NCBI RefSeq assembly: GCF_003096595.1
Contig: NZ_QEKO01000002.1
Span: forward strand, 559,064 to 623,063
Origin: Pusillimonas noertemannii
GTDB taxonomy: Bacteria > Pseudomonadota > Gammaproteobacteria > Burkholderiales > Burkholderiaceae_B
Reading direction: 5' to 3'
Length of the DNA stretch: 64,000 nt
This document shows positions 46,327 to 55,594 of this stretch, one piece after another. The position numbers and the translations under genes are program-made. Below the pieces are notes generated by a model that was not told the origin of the DNA, searched no databases, and saw only the letters and a program-made list of their open reading frames with translations. Within the stretch, counting starts at the first letter, position 1. The number at the start of each line of letters is the position of its first letter.

Positions 46327-47268
46327 CTACTGGGGCTGCCAGCCCTGTATGAAGGTGGCGGCGGCCTGCCGCTTGCCACCCGCCTTCTGCAGTTCTGTTA
46401 TGCGCAGCACGCCCTGGGCGGTGGCGACATCGATGCCCTCGGCCGACGCCGACTCTACCTCGCCCGGCCGGCAAGCGGCCGCTTGCGGCAAGGCCAGGGC
46501 CTGCCATATCTTCACCGGGGCATCCAGCCCCGGCAGCGTCATGGTCGCCCCCGGAAAGGGGTTGAAAGCGCGCACCCGCCGGGCAAGCACCTGGGCCGGC
46601 TGCGAAAAATCGAGCGGCGCCTCGGACTTTTCAAGCTTGGCCGCGTAGGTGGCCAGGGCTTCATCCTGCTTCGCACCCTGAAGCGTTCCCCCTTCGAGCT
46701 TCTGCAAGGCTTCGACGATTGCCTGGGCACCCAATGCGGCCAGATCGTCGTGCAGGCTGGCCGCTGTATGCAGGGGACCGATCGGCAGCGGCAGCGCCAG
46801 CAGCATGTCGCCGGTGTCCAGGCCCACGTCCATCTGCATGATGGTGATGCCGGTCTCGGCATCGCCGGCGTCGATGGCCCGCTGTATGGGCGCGGCGCCA
46901 CGCCAGCGCGGCAACAGGCTTGCATGGATGTTGAGACAGCCGTGCCGGGGCAGGTCGAGCACCCAGCGCGGCAGGATCAGGCCGTAGGCCGCCACCACCA
47001 TGACGTCGGGTTCGGCATCGAGCAGGGCCTGGCGCGCCGCGGCGGCCTCTTCCGGATATTTGCCGTCGAGCCTCAGGCTGTGCGGCTGCAAAACAGGCAC
47101 CGAGGCTTGCAGCGCAGCCTGCTTGACGGCGCTGGGCATGAGCTTGAGCCCGCGGCCGGCGGGGCGGTCGGGCTGGGTCAGCACCAAGGGGATGTCGTGG
47201 CCCGCGGCCAGCAAGGCGTCGAGCGCCTGGCGTGCGAATTCAGGTGTACCGGCAAAGACAATGCGCAT
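46327..47268 (-). CDS. fmt: methionyl-tRNA formyltransferase
   Basis: Fmt formylates initiator Met-tRNA. The 313-residue protein has [20 protein letters not shown], the formyl-donor motif [34 protein letters not shown], and the C-terminal anticodon-side domain. The start at 47268 gives the family start. It lies 56 bases downstream of def, the classic pair. Confidence 0.96.
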   Translation of the reverse strand: MRIVFAGTPEFARQALDALLAAGHDIPLVLTQPDRPAGRGLKLMPSAVKQAALQASVPVLQPHSLRLDGKYPEEAAAARQALLDAEPDVMVVAAYGLILPRWVLDLPRHGCLNIHASLLPRWRGAAPIQRAIDAGDAETGITIMQMDVGLDTGDMLLALPLPIGPLHTAASLHDDLAALGAQAIVEALQKLEGGTLQGAKQDEALATYAAKLEKSEAPLDFSQPAQVLARRVRAFNPFPGATMTLPGLDAPVKIWQALALPQAAACRPGEVESASAEGIDVATAQGVLRITELQKAGGKRQAAATFIQGWQPQ

Positions 47269-47324
47269 GCGCCGCCCTTTCAGCTTTGGAGATGGACACG
47301 GAACAGGCCCAGAGCCTGTTGACA

Positions 47325-47837
47325 CTAAGCCTTGAGCGCTTCGCGTTCCTGCTTGCGGATCTTGGTCTTGATGCGGTTCTGCTTGAGCGACGAAAGGTAT
47401 TCGACGAATACCTTGCCCAAGAGATGGTCGAGTTCGTGCTGCACGCACACGGCCAGCAGGCCATCGGCGTCGAACTCGAAGGGTTCGCCCTGTTCGTTGA
47501 GGGCGCGCACGTGGATGCGGGCCGAACGCTTGACCTCATCGTAGACGCCCGGCACCGAAAGGCAGCCTTCTTCGTAGACCTGCTGCTCGTCGCTTTTCCA
47601 GGTGATTTCGGGATTGATGAGCACCAGCAGATTGTTGCTTTCTTCGGAGACGTCGATGACCACCACGCGCTCGTGCACGTCGACCTGGGTGGCGGCCAGC
47701 CCCACCCCCGGCGCGTCGTACATGGTTTCGGCCATGTCGCGAACCAGTTGGCGGATGCGGTCGTCGACCACCTGCACCGGCTTGGCAACCTTGTGCAAGC
47801 GGGGGTCGGGGTAGTGAAGAATGGGAAGCAGGGCCAT
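47325..47837 (-). CDS. def: peptide deformylase
   Basis: Def removes the N-formyl group from nascent proteins. The 170-residue metalloenzyme shows motif 1 [10 protein letters not shown], motif 2 EGCLSVPGV and motif 3 [10 protein letters not shown] with the metal-binding Cys and His residues. A TATAAT on the minus strand at 47865-47870 may be its -10 element. Confidence 0.96.
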   Translation of the reverse strand: MALLPILHYPDPRLHKVAKPVQVVDDRIRQLVRDMAETMYDAPGVGLAATQVDVHERVVVIDVSEESNNLLVLINPEITWKSDEQQVYEEGCLSVPGVYDEVKRSARIHVRALNEQGEPFEFDADGLLAVCVQHELDHLLGKVFVEYLSSLKQNRIKTKIRKQEREALKA

Positions 47838-47864
47838 GCAAACAATCCGGAAAGCGTCTAAGCG

Positions 47865-47870
47865 ATTATA
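47865..47870 (-). promoter_or_regulatory. candidate -10 element for def-fmt
   Basis: TATAAT reads on the minus strand, 28 bases upstream of the def start. No clear -35 is seen. Confidence 0.4.
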
Positions 47871-47986
47871 ACAAAACAGGTTTTGGCCTCGCCCCTGCGG
47901 GGCCCGCGGCACGGGCGTTGCCCGGAGGTATGACTTTACACGCCATGCCGGCGCCCAAACGGCCCGCAATATGCCAAACTGGCGCC

Positions 47987-49234
47987 ATGCATACCCCACC
48001 CTCCTCCGACGAGCTTTCCGCCTGGCTGCGCCTGACGCTGGAGCCCGGCCTGGGCCCCGTCCAGGCTCGGGGGCTGCTGGCGGGCATAGGCCTGCCGCAA
48101 GACATCTACGCTTCGTCGGCCGCCACCCTGACACGATATGTGCCAGCCGAACTCGCCGCCCAATTGCGCCGCCCGCTCTCGTCCGAGATCCAGGCCTGCA
48201 TCGAACGCACCTTGCAGTGGCTTGCCGAACCCGGACACCACCTGATCACCCTGGCCGACCCGGCCTATCCGGCGGCCCTGCTCGACACCCACGACCCGCC
48301 CACCGTCCTGTACGCAAACGGCCGGCCCGAGCTGCTCAATCGTCCCGTCATCGCCATCGTGGGCGCCCGCAACGCCACGCCCGGCGGTTGCGACAACGCT
48401 CGGGCGTTTGCGCAATACCTGGCCGGCCAGGGGTGGTGCATCGCCAGCGGCCTTGCCCACGGCATCGACGCGGCGGCCCACCAGGGCGCCCTCGCGGCGG
48501 GGGCGCAGGCGGGCTCCACCATTGCCGTCATGGGTACCGGCATCGACATCGTCTACCCCTCGGCCAACCTGGCCCTGGCGCGCCGTATTGCGGACGAAGG
48601 TGTCCTGGTCTCCGAACTACCCCTGGGCACGCCTTCGATCTCCCATCAGTTTCCGCGTCGCAACCGCATCGTGGCAGGCCTTGCGCGCGGCGTCCTGGTC
48701 GTCGAGGCCGCCAAGCAGAGCGGGTCCCTCATCACCGCCCGCCTGGCCACCGAACTGGGCCGAGAGGTGTTCTCGATTCCGGGCTCCATCCACTCGCCCC
48801 TGTCGCGGGGCTGCCACGCACTCATTCGCCAGGGCGCCAAGCTTGTGGAATCGGGCCAGGACATCCACGAAGAGCTCGACCGGCCTGGGCCGGGCCCGGC
48901 CGACTCCCAAGCCGCCCTCGAACCCGCCCAGGCAGGCAAGGATAAGAATCGCCGCCGGGCAGGCACTGCACGGCAAGGTTCACGCACCCAGAACGCGGCC
49001 GAGCCGCTCTCGGCCAGCGCCGCATCAGGCGCGCAACACCCCCTGTTCGCACGGAACACCCCCGAGGCCCTGGTGCTGCAAGCTTTGGGGCATGACCCCG
49101 CCGACGCCGACACACTGCAGTCGCGCACCGGCATGGATATCTCTCAGTTGGGCAGCCTGCTGCTCCGGCTCGAGCTCGAAGAAGCAGTGGCCCGGCTTGA
49201 AGACGGCCGCTACCAGCGCCTGGCCGCACATTGA
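47987..49234 (+). CDS. dprA: DNA-processing protein DprA
   Basis: DprA loads RecA on incoming single-stranded DNA in transformation. The 415-residue protein has an N-terminal SAM-like domain (about 10-90), the Rossmann core ([58 protein letters not shown]), an Ala/Arg-rich linker (about 305-350) and a C-terminal winged helix. ATG 47987 fits the family. It is divergent from def. Confidence 0.94.
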   Translation: MHTPPSSDELSAWLRLTLEPGLGPVQARGLLAGIGLPQDIYASSAATLTRYVPAELAAQLRRPLSSEIQACIERTLQWLAEPGHHLITLADPAYPAALLDTHDPPTVLYANGRPELLNRPVIAIVGARNATPGGCDNARAFAQYLAGQGWCIASGLAHGIDAAAHQGALAAGAQAGSTIAVMGTGIDIVYPSANLALARRIADEGVLVSELPLGTPSISHQFPRRNRIVAGLARGVLVVEAAKQSGSLITARLATELGREVFSIPGSIHSPLSRGCHALIRQGAKLVESGQDIHEELDRPGPGPADSQAALEPAQAGKDKNRRRAGTARQGSRTQNAAEPLSASAASGAQHPLFARNTPEALVLQALGHDPADADTLQSRTGMDISQLGSLLLRLELEEAVARLEDGRYQRLAAH

Positions 49235-49378
49235 CTATATTCGGGCCGCGGCACGGCCGCCTCGATGGTCACCGCCGTCCGCCGGCCAACAGCTTGCCGC
49301 AGGGCCCCAACGGGCCGGACGCATGCTGGTCTAAAATGGCGACGCGCCCATGCGGGCGCCCAACTGCCCGGAACCCTC

Positions 49379-49855
49379 ATGCAATTATTTCAATCGACGC
49401 GCCCCAGCGCTGAAGAACACGCCGCCCTGCTCGCCGAACTGGGCCCGCTGCCCATACAGGGGCCGGCCTGGCCCTCGTGGGTCAAGATCATGGTGTGGGT
49501 CGTGGTCGCCGTAATCGGCGTACAGCTGGTGCGTGTCGCCATGGGGTTCGAAGGCGAGCCGGTGAACCCCTTCATGGCCGGCAGCATCGTGATCTGCTTC
49601 TGCGGCCTGCTGCTCATTGCCCGCGTGATGGCCATCTCGACCACGCGCATAACGGAAGAGGGCATCGAACAGACCTGGATCACCAAGCGCGCCATAGGCT
49701 GGCACGACATCCAGTTTGCCAAGTTCGTGCCCATGATCGCATCCAAGCGGCTCATCTGCTTCACCGGCCGCAGCCGTCCGGTCATCTTCCAGAGCGGGAC
49801 ACCCGAGCTTCACACTGCGTTTGCCAAGATCGCCGTGGTGTATCGCCGACGCTAG
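49379..49855 (+). CDS. small membrane protein of unknown function
   Basis: The 158-residue protein has two hydrophobic helices (IMVWVVVAVIGVQLVRVAM and MAGSIVICFCGLLLIA, roughly residues 37-85) and a C-terminal soluble part (ITEEGIEQTWITKRAIGWHD) that reads like a small PH-like (bPH) domain. I do not know its role. ATG 49379 is the first sensible start after the dprA stop. Confidence 0.7.
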   Translation: MQLFQSTRPSAEEHAALLAELGPLPIQGPAWPSWVKIMVWVVVAVIGVQLVRVAMGFEGEPVNPFMAGSIVICFCGLLLIARVMAISTTRITEEGIEQTWITKRAIGWHDIQFAKFVPMIASKRLICFTGRSRPVIFQSGTPELHTAFAKIAVVYRRR

Positions 49856-49936
49856 CGCAACCGCCCCGGCTTGCGCGCCGCACACCGGCCGTCACTCCGA
49901 TGGGCAAAGGCCCCAGCCGGTAGCGCGAGGTGCAAG

Positions 49937-50953
49937 CTAGCGTATGGGCAGCGGATAGATCAGGCCGCCGTCCGACCACAAGGCGTTCAGGCCGCGCGGA
50001 ATCTTCAGGGGGCTGGCCATGCCCACGTTGCGCTCGAAGCTTTCGCCATAGTTGCCGACCTGCTTGACGATGTTGTAGGCCCATTTTTCGTCCAGGCCCA
50101 GGTTCTTGCCCGCCCCCGGCGTCACGCCCAGCAGGCGGCGAATGGCGGGGTTCTTACTTTGCAGGCTTTCATCGACGTTGGCGCTGGTCACGCCCAGCTC
50201 TTCGGCTCCCGTCATGGCGTGCAACGTCCATTTGACGACGTTCAGCCAGGCATCGTCGCCCTGCCTCACAAAGGGCCCCAGGGGCTCTTTGGAAATGAGC
50301 TCGGGCAGAACCTCGTAGGCGTCGGGATCCTGCATGCGGGACACCCGGATGGACGCCAGGCCCGACGCATCGGTGGTGAAGGCGTCGCAGCGCCCGGCGG
50401 CAAAGGCGTTGACCACCTCGTTGAACTGCTCGATGACCACCGGGCGGTAGGTGATGCCGTTGGCGCGCGCCCAGTCAGCCATGGTGTTTTCGTTGGACGT
50501 GCCGGTCTGCATGCAGATGGAGGCCTGGTCGAGTTCTTTGGCGCTGGTGACGCCCAGCGACTTGTGCACCAGAAAGCCCTGCCCGTCGTAGAAGTTGATG
50601 CCGGCATGGATGGCGCCCAGGGCGGTATCGCGCTGCTGGGTAACGCTGGTGTTGCGCGCCAGCAGGTCTATCTCGCCCGACTGCAGGGCCGTGAAGCGCT
50701 GCTGCGAATTGAGCGGCACCGCCTTGAACTTGCCGGCGTCGCCCAGCACCGCGGCCGCAACCGCCCGGCAGAAATCGATATCGAGGCCGCGCCAGACCCC
50801 TTTGTCGTCGGGGGCCGAAAAGCCGGCGAACCCGGTGGTGACGCCGCATTGCACGTGGCCGCGCTGCTTGACGACGTCGAGCGTATCGCCGCGCGCCGCG
50901 TGGGAACCCAGCAGCAGGGCCGACGCGGCCAGGACACAGGAAAGGTAACGCAT
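49937..50953 (-). CDS. amino-acid ABC transporter substrate-binding protein (AapJ-like)
   Basis: The 338-residue periplasmic protein has a signal peptide (YLSCVLAASALLLGSHAA) and a type 2 binding-protein fold with VQCGVTTGFAGFSAPDDKG, GLDIDFCRAVAAAVLGD and SICMQTGTSNEN. It resembles the AapJ group for general L-amino acids. No permease or ATPase gene is adjacent, so it is an orphan here. Confidence 0.88.
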   Translation of the reverse strand: MRYLSCVLAASALLLGSHAARGDTLDVVKQRGHVQCGVTTGFAGFSAPDDKGVWRGLDIDFCRAVAAAVLGDAGKFKAVPLNSQQRFTALQSGEIDLLARNTSVTQQRDTALGAIHAGINFYDGQGFLVHKSLGVTSAKELDQASICMQTGTSNENTMADWARANGITYRPVVIEQFNEVVNAFAAGRCDAFTTDASGLASIRVSRMQDPDAYEVLPELISKEPLGPFVRQGDDAWLNVVKWTLHAMTGAEELGVTSANVDESLQSKNPAIRRLLGVTPGAGKNLGLDEKWAYNIVKQVGNYGESFERNVGMASPLKIPRGLNALWSDGGLIYPLPIR

Positions 50954-50967
50954 GTCTTCTCCTTCGA

Positions 50968-51666
50968 TTAATCGGGATACTGGCGCGAGCCAAAGATGGC
51001 CGAGCCGATGCGCACCTCGGTTGCGCCCTCTTGGATGGCCCACTCGAAGTCGCCGCTCATGCCCATGGAAAGGCGCTGCAGGCCGGCATGCCCTTGCGCT
51101 TGCATGCGGTCGCGCAGTTCGCGCAGGGAGCGGAAGCAGGCGCGCACGGCGCTTTCGTCGGGGGAATTGACCGCCATCGTCATCAAGCCCTTGACCCGCA
51201 TGGTATGCAAGCCCTGCAAGCGCTCGAGAAAGCCCGCAAGCTCGGCCGGCTCGAGGCCGAACTTGGAAGGCTCGGGCGAAGTCTTGACCTGCACCAAAAC
51301 GTCGATAGTGCGGCCCTCGGCCTGCAGCCTGCCGTCCAGCGCCTCGGCCAGGGACCAGCGGTCGAGCGACTGCACTTCGTGGACCAACCGCGCCGCGTCC
51401 TTGGCCTTGTTGGTCTGCAAATGGCCTATCAGCACCCACTCGGGTTTCAGGCTGGCAAGTTCGCTGTCTTTTTGCCGGATTTCCTGCATGCGGCTCTCGC
51501 CGAACCGGCGTATGCCCAGTTCAGCCGCCTGCCGCAGCGCCTGGGGAGGAAAGGTCTTGCTTACAGCCAGCAGCGCGACCTCATCCGGCGAGCGCCCCGC
51601 ACGCTCGCATGCCAGGGCGATGCGCCGGCGCACGGCGGCCAGCCGTGTTTCCAAAGAGTCTGACAT
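50968..51666 (-). CDS. YggS family pyridoxal-phosphate homeostasis protein
   Basis: The 232-residue protein is a single-domain alanine-racemase-fold PLP carrier: PLP-binding Lys in LLAVSKTFPP, FGESRMQEIRQK, WVLIGHLQTNKAKDA, LSMGMSGDFEWAIQEGATEVRIGSAIFG. It buffers free PLP and affects amino-acid pools. The ATG at 51666 fits the family start. Confidence 0.93.
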   Translation of the reverse strand: MSDSLETRLAAVRRRIALACERAGRSPDEVALLAVSKTFPPQALRQAAELGIRRFGESRMQEIRQKDSELASLKPEWVLIGHLQTNKAKDAARLVHEVQSLDRWSLAEALDGRLQAEGRTIDVLVQVKTSPEPSKFGLEPAELAGFLERLQGLHTMRVKGLMTMAVNSPDESAVRACFRSLRELRDRMQAQGHAGLQRLSMGMSGDFEWAIQEGATEVRIGSAIFGSRQYPD

Positions 51667-51817
51667 CAGTTTCCTACGATGGCATAATTTGGCGACGATG
51701 CAAGGCAAGGCCTTGCCGCCACGCACGATCGATGCGCTCTCGCACATGCAAATGCCGACAGTTTAGTGCACTTGCACCTTGCAGCGCCTTCCGCCAACCT
51801 CAATCAGCACCCTTGCC

Positions 51818-52300
51818 ATGAACGATTCGGCCCACCAGATATCCATGACCATACTCATGACGCCCGACATGGCCAATTTCTCGGGCAATGTGCATGGCGG
51901 AGCCATCCTCAAGCATCTCGATCAGGTCGCCTACGCCTGTGCCAGCCGCTATGCGGGCACCTATGTGGTCACGCTTTCGGTCGACCAGGTCATGTTTCGC
52001 CAGCCCATACACGTGGGCGAGCTGGTCACCTTCTACGCCTCGGTCAATTACACGGGCCGCACCTCGATGGAGATCGGCATCAAGGTCGTTACCGAAGACA
52101 TCCGGCGCAAGCTGGTGCGGCACACCAATAGCTGCTACTTCACCATGATCGCGGTCGACGAGCACGGCACACCCGTGGTTGTTCCGCCCCTGCAGCCGGC
52201 CGACGACGAGGCCAGGGCGCGATTCCAGGCCGCCCAGCTAAGGCGCGAACTGCGCCACGAAATGGAAAGCCGCCACCTGCACATCAAGGCGGCGGACTAG
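51818..52300 (+). CDS. acyl-CoA thioesterase (hotdog fold)
   Basis: The 160-residue protein matches the YciA/BACH-type acyl-CoA thioesterases: MANFSGNVHGGAILKHLDQV, VVTLSVDQVMFRQPIHVGEL and GRTSMEIGIKV. It hydrolyses acyl-CoA esters; chain preference is not shown. ATG 51818 fits the family start. The 163-bp palindromic element begins 6 bases after its stop. Confidence 0.9.
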   Translation: MNDSAHQISMTILMTPDMANFSGNVHGGAILKHLDQVAYACASRYAGTYVVTLSVDQVMFRQPIHVGELVTFYASVNYTGRTSMEIGIKVVTEDIRRKLVRHTNSCYFTMIAVDEHGTPVVVPPLQPADDEARARFQAAQLRRELRHEMESRHLHIKAAD

Positions 52301-52305
52301 CCCGT

Positions 52306-52468
52306 TAGTGTCCTGTTTGGTTAATTGTGTGCTTATATTCGGATGCATGGGCCTGCCAAGCAAGGCGCAAACCACAGCGATAGCCGTAGCTATCGCGCGG
52401 ATTTGCAACGCAGCATGGCGGGCCCAGGCGCCGAAGATAAGTACGCGAATTAGCCAAACAGGACACTA
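52306..52468. repeat. 163-bp near-perfect palindromic element
   Basis: The stretch is one long imperfect inverted repeat. The outer arms TAGTGTCCTGTTTGG and CCAAACAGGACACTA are exact; the centre is GCGATAGC-CGTA-GCTATCGC (52377-52396). Between them most bases also pair. It is flanked by TA at each end (the arms begin and end with TA). There is no coding potential. It fills most of the 240-base gap between the thioesterase and cysN genes and may end both transcripts. Confidence 0.85.
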
Positions 52469-52540
52469 GAACAGCCACACTGGCCGGCGCGCACCCTTCG
52501 ATGGAAGGGAAGCGCCGCGCCATGGGCCATGACCCGCAGG

Positions 52541-53836
52541 CTACAGAATCATGCCGGCCGCCGCGGTCTGGTGCGTGGCGGTATCGATCAATATAAAGGC
52601 CCCGGTCGCCCCGACACTGGCGTAGGAATCCAGGGCAAGCGCGTCGCGCGTGCTCAGCGAAATCCGCCCGATGTCGTTCATCTCAAGGCTTTCGGCCGAA
52701 TCGGCATGCTGCAGTTCGTGAATGTCGCGCCGCGAATGCACACCGCGGATGCGCGCCTTGGTAAGGCGGGTGCCCTGCTTGAGCCAATACTGGCGGGCCG
52801 GATTGAGCGCCTGCTGGTCCAGCCAGCACACTTCGGCCTCAAAGGCGCTGGCAATGCGCAGGTCATCATCGGCCGGGGCAATGAGATCGCCCCGGGAAAC
52901 GTCAACGTCACGGTCCAGCACAAGGGTTATGCTGTCGCCCGCCCTCGCCTCTTCGACGTCGCGGTCGAAAGAGATAAGGCGCGCTACCCGGGCGGCAATA
53001 CCCGAAGGCAGCACCTTGATCTCGTCGCCCGCACGCAGCGTGCCGCTGGCCACCTGCCCGGCATAGCCGCGAAAATCGTCTTTTGAATCGCCGCCATGAC
53101 GGATGACCCATTGCACGAAAAAGCGCGCCGGCCCGTGCAGGGCCTGGTCGGCTATGGGCAGCTCTTCGAGCAGCGTAAGCAGGGGCGGGCCCTCGTACCA
53201 TGGTGTGCTGGCCGAAGGCTGCACGACATTGTCGCCCTTGAGGGCCGAAATGGGAACGATATGGAATTCATCGATGCCCAGCTTGGCGGCCAGGTCGGCA
53301 TACGAGGCGCGTATGCGTTCGAACGCGCCCTGTTCCCAGTCGATCAGGTCCATCTTGTTGACGGCGACAACGATGTGCCGGATACCCAGCAGCGCCGCCA
53401 GGGCGCTGTGCCGGCGTGTCTGGGCCAGCAGCTTGCCGTCGCGCGCTCTGCTGGCGTCGATCAGGATGATGGCCGCCTGGGCGGTGGATGCGCCCGTGAC
53501 CATGTTGCGGGTGTACTGCTCGTGTCCCGGGGCGTCGGCCACGATGAACTTGCGCCGCGGCGTGGCGAAGTAGCGGTAGGCCACGTCGATGGTGATGCCC
53601 TGTTCGCGCTCGGCCTCCAGGCCGTCGGTCAGCAGGGCCAGGTCGGGCTCATCGGCCTGCACGCGCTTGTACTTGCTGCGCGAGATGGCCTCGAGCTGGT
53701 CGGCAAAAACGCCCTTGCTGTCGAACAGCAGCCTGCCGATCAGCGTGGATTTGCCATCGTCGACCGAGCCGGCGGTGATAAAGCGCAGCACCTGCGTGTC
53801 GGCGGCGACCGCCCAGGGTTCGTGTACGGCGTTCAT
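52541..53836 (-). CDS. cysN: sulfate adenylyltransferase subunit CysN
   Basis: CysN is the GTPase subunit of ATP sulfurylase. The 431-residue protein has G1 GSVDDGKSTLIG, G3 DAPGHEQYTRNM, G4 NKMD and the beta-barrel domains after. Its length shows no fused CysC kinase domain. The start at 53836 overlaps the cysD stop (ATGA). Confidence 0.95.
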   Translation of the reverse strand: MNAVHEPWAVAADTQVLRFITAGSVDDGKSTLIGRLLFDSKGVFADQLEAISRSKYKRVQADEPDLALLTDGLEAEREQGITIDVAYRYFATPRRKFIVADAPGHEQYTRNMVTGASTAQAAIILIDASRARDGKLLAQTRRHSALAALLGIRHIVVAVNKMDLIDWEQGAFERIRASYADLAAKLGIDEFHIVPISALKGDNVVQPSASTPWYEGPPLLTLLEELPIADQALHGPARFFVQWVIRHGGDSKDDFRGYAGQVASGTLRAGDEIKVLPSGIAARVARLISFDRDVEEARAGDSITLVLDRDVDVSRGDLIAPADDDLRIASAFEAEVCWLDQQALNPARQYWLKQGTRLTKARIRGVHSRRDIHELQHADSAESLEMNDIGRISLSTRDALALDSYASVGATGAFILIDTATHQTAAAGMIL

Positions 53837-54744
53837 CAGAAATACCCCTCTTTCTTGCGTTTCTCCATCGAGGCTTCGGACGTCTGATCGTCCAGGCGCG
53901 TGGCGCCGCGCTCGGTGATGGTGGTGATGGCGGTTTCGGCGATGATTTCCAGCGGCGTCGCGGCCGTTGAGGCCACCGGGCAGGTGCAGGAGATGTCGCC
54001 CACGGTTCTGAAACGCACGGTGCGCAGTTCCGGGGTCTCGTCTTCTTTGGGCGGCGTAAGCGGCGTTACCGGCACCAGCAGGCCTTGCCGCTGCACCACC
54101 GTGCGCTGATGCGCGTAGTAGATGGAAGGCAGGCTCAGTTCTTCGCGCGCGATGTATTGCCACACGTCCAGCTCGGTCCAGTTGGAGATCGGGAACACGC
54201 GCATGTTCTCGCCGGGGTAGACCTTGGTGTTGAAGAGGTTCCAGAGCTCGGGACGCTGGGCCTTGGGGTCCCATTGGCCAAACTCGTTGCGGAACGAAAA
54301 GACACGCTCTTTGGCGCGCGCCTTTTCTTCATCGCGGCGGGCACCGCCTATGCAGGCGTCGAAGCCGAACTCTTCGATCGCCTCGAGCAGGGTGGTGGCC
54401 TGGGCGGCATTGCGCGAATCGTTGTGCTTGCGCAGCACGACCGTGCCCCGCGCGATGGAATCGTCAACCGAGCGCACGATCAGGTTTTCGCTCAGCTCCG
54501 CCACGCGGCGATCGCGAAACTGTATGACTTCGTCGAAGTTGTGCCCGGTGTCGATGTGCATCAGAGGAAAGGGAAAGCGGCCGGGCCGGAAGGCCTTTTC
54601 GGCCAGGCGCAGCAGCACCACGGAATCTTTGCCGCCCGAGAAAAGCAGGACGGGCCGTTCACATTCGGCGGCCACCTCGCGCAAAATATAGATGGCTTCG
54701 GACTCGAGCCAGTCAAGATGCGTCCTTGATGACAGATCACCCAT
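53836..54744 (-). CDS. cysD: sulfate adenylyltransferase subunit CysD
   Basis: CysD is the catalytic ATP sulfurylase subunit making APS. The 302-residue protein has the PP-loop LFSGGKDSVVLL, HIDTGHNF, GGARRDEEKARAKER and WTELDVWQYIAREEL. It overlaps cysH upstream by 8 bases and cysN downstream by one. Confidence 0.96.
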   Translation of the reverse strand: MGDLSSRTHLDWLESEAIYILREVAAECERPVLLFSGGKDSVVLLRLAEKAFRPGRFPFPLMHIDTGHNFDEVIQFRDRRVAELSENLIVRSVDDSIARGTVVLRKHNDSRNAAQATTLLEAIEEFGFDACIGGARRDEEKARAKERVFSFRNEFGQWDPKAQRPELWNLFNTKVYPGENMRVFPISNWTELDVWQYIAREELSLPSIYYAHQRTVVQRQGLLVPVTPLTPPKEDETPELRTVRFRTVGDISCTCPVASTAATPLEIIAETAITTITERGATRLDDQTSEASMEKRKKEGYF

Positions 54745-55471
54745 TTTTAATTACCTTCGATTCAATATTGCCTTGATGCAGGCCGCACTCTTTGGACGAG
54801 GCCTGTTCCCACCACCAGCGGCCCGCGCGCGGGTGCTCTCCCGGCCGGACCGCGCGCGTACAGGGGTCGCAGCCTATAGAGGGGTAGCCCTGGTCATGCA
54901 GCGGGTTGTACGGAATGTCGTGGGCACGGATCACATCCCACACCTGGGCGTCGGTCCAGGACGCCAGGGGGTTGTATTTGTGCAGGCCGAACGCATGGTC
55001 GTACTCGGACTCCCGCAGCTCGCTGCGTGTAATGGACTGGTCGCGGTGCTGGCCAGTAAGCCAGGCGCTGTGGCCAGCCAGCACCCCGCGCAGGGGCTGC
55101 ACCTTGCGGATGCCGCAACATGCCTTGCGCAGCTCGATGCTGTCGTAGAAGGCGAATTCGCCATGCTGGGCCACATGCTCTTGCACGGCCCTGGAATCGG
55201 GATGCACGACGCGCAGCGCGACGCCATAGCGCTGGGCGATGCGGTCGACCATGGCAAGGGTTTCGGGATGCAGGCGGCCTGTGTCGAGCGTGAATATCTC
55301 GATGGGCAGCCGCGCTTCGAAAATCGCGTGGGTCAGCACCATGTCTTCAGCCGCCAGCGAAGAGGCGAACACGGCATCGGGATGCCGGGCGCTGATGTCG
55401 GCAAGGGTATCGAGCAGGGTTTGCCACTTGTGGCGGGTTTCCTGGTCGAGCAGCGGCGTGGCGGTGGTCAA
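54737..55471 (-). CDS. cysH: phosphoadenylyl/adenylyl-sulfate reductase
   Basis: The 244-residue enzyme reduces activated sulfate to sulfite. It has SLAAEDMVLTH, FTLDTGRLHPET, and the four iron-sulfur cysteines of the APS-reductase type (KACCGIRKV and IGCDPCTRAV) plus the catalytic Cys in KECGLH. With no APS kinase domain in cysN, direct APS reduction is the likelier route. It heads cysH-cysD-cysN. Confidence 0.94.
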   Translation of the reverse strand: MTTATPLLDQETRHKWQTLLDTLADISARHPDAVFASSLAAEDMVLTHAIFEARLPIEIFTLDTGRLHPETLAMVDRIAQRYGVALRVVHPDSRAVQEHVAQHGEFAFYDSIELRKACCGIRKVQPLRGVLAGHSAWLTGQHRDQSITRSELRESEYDHAFGLHKYNPLASWTDAQVWDVIRAHDIPYNPLHDQGYPSIGCDPCTRAVRPGEHPRAGRWWWEQASSKECGLHQGNIESKVIKNG

Positions 55472-55474
55472 GCT

Positions 55475-55531
55475 GTTCCCTATCTTTTCTCGGAGAGGGA
55501 TAGTTTGGAGCGAGGCGGCGGTCTAGGGAAC
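55475..55531. promoter_or_regulatory. inverted repeat upstream of cysH
   Basis: GTTCCCTA (55475-55482) and TAGGGAAC (55524-55531) are perfect inverted copies 41 bases apart, just upstream of cysH. A role in cys control is a guess. Confidence 0.3.
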
Positions 55532-55594
55532 TACTTAATCGTTAGCTGTTTATGGCGTCTGGGTATTTGGCCGCCTTGGGGTCCCGCGCTCTCT

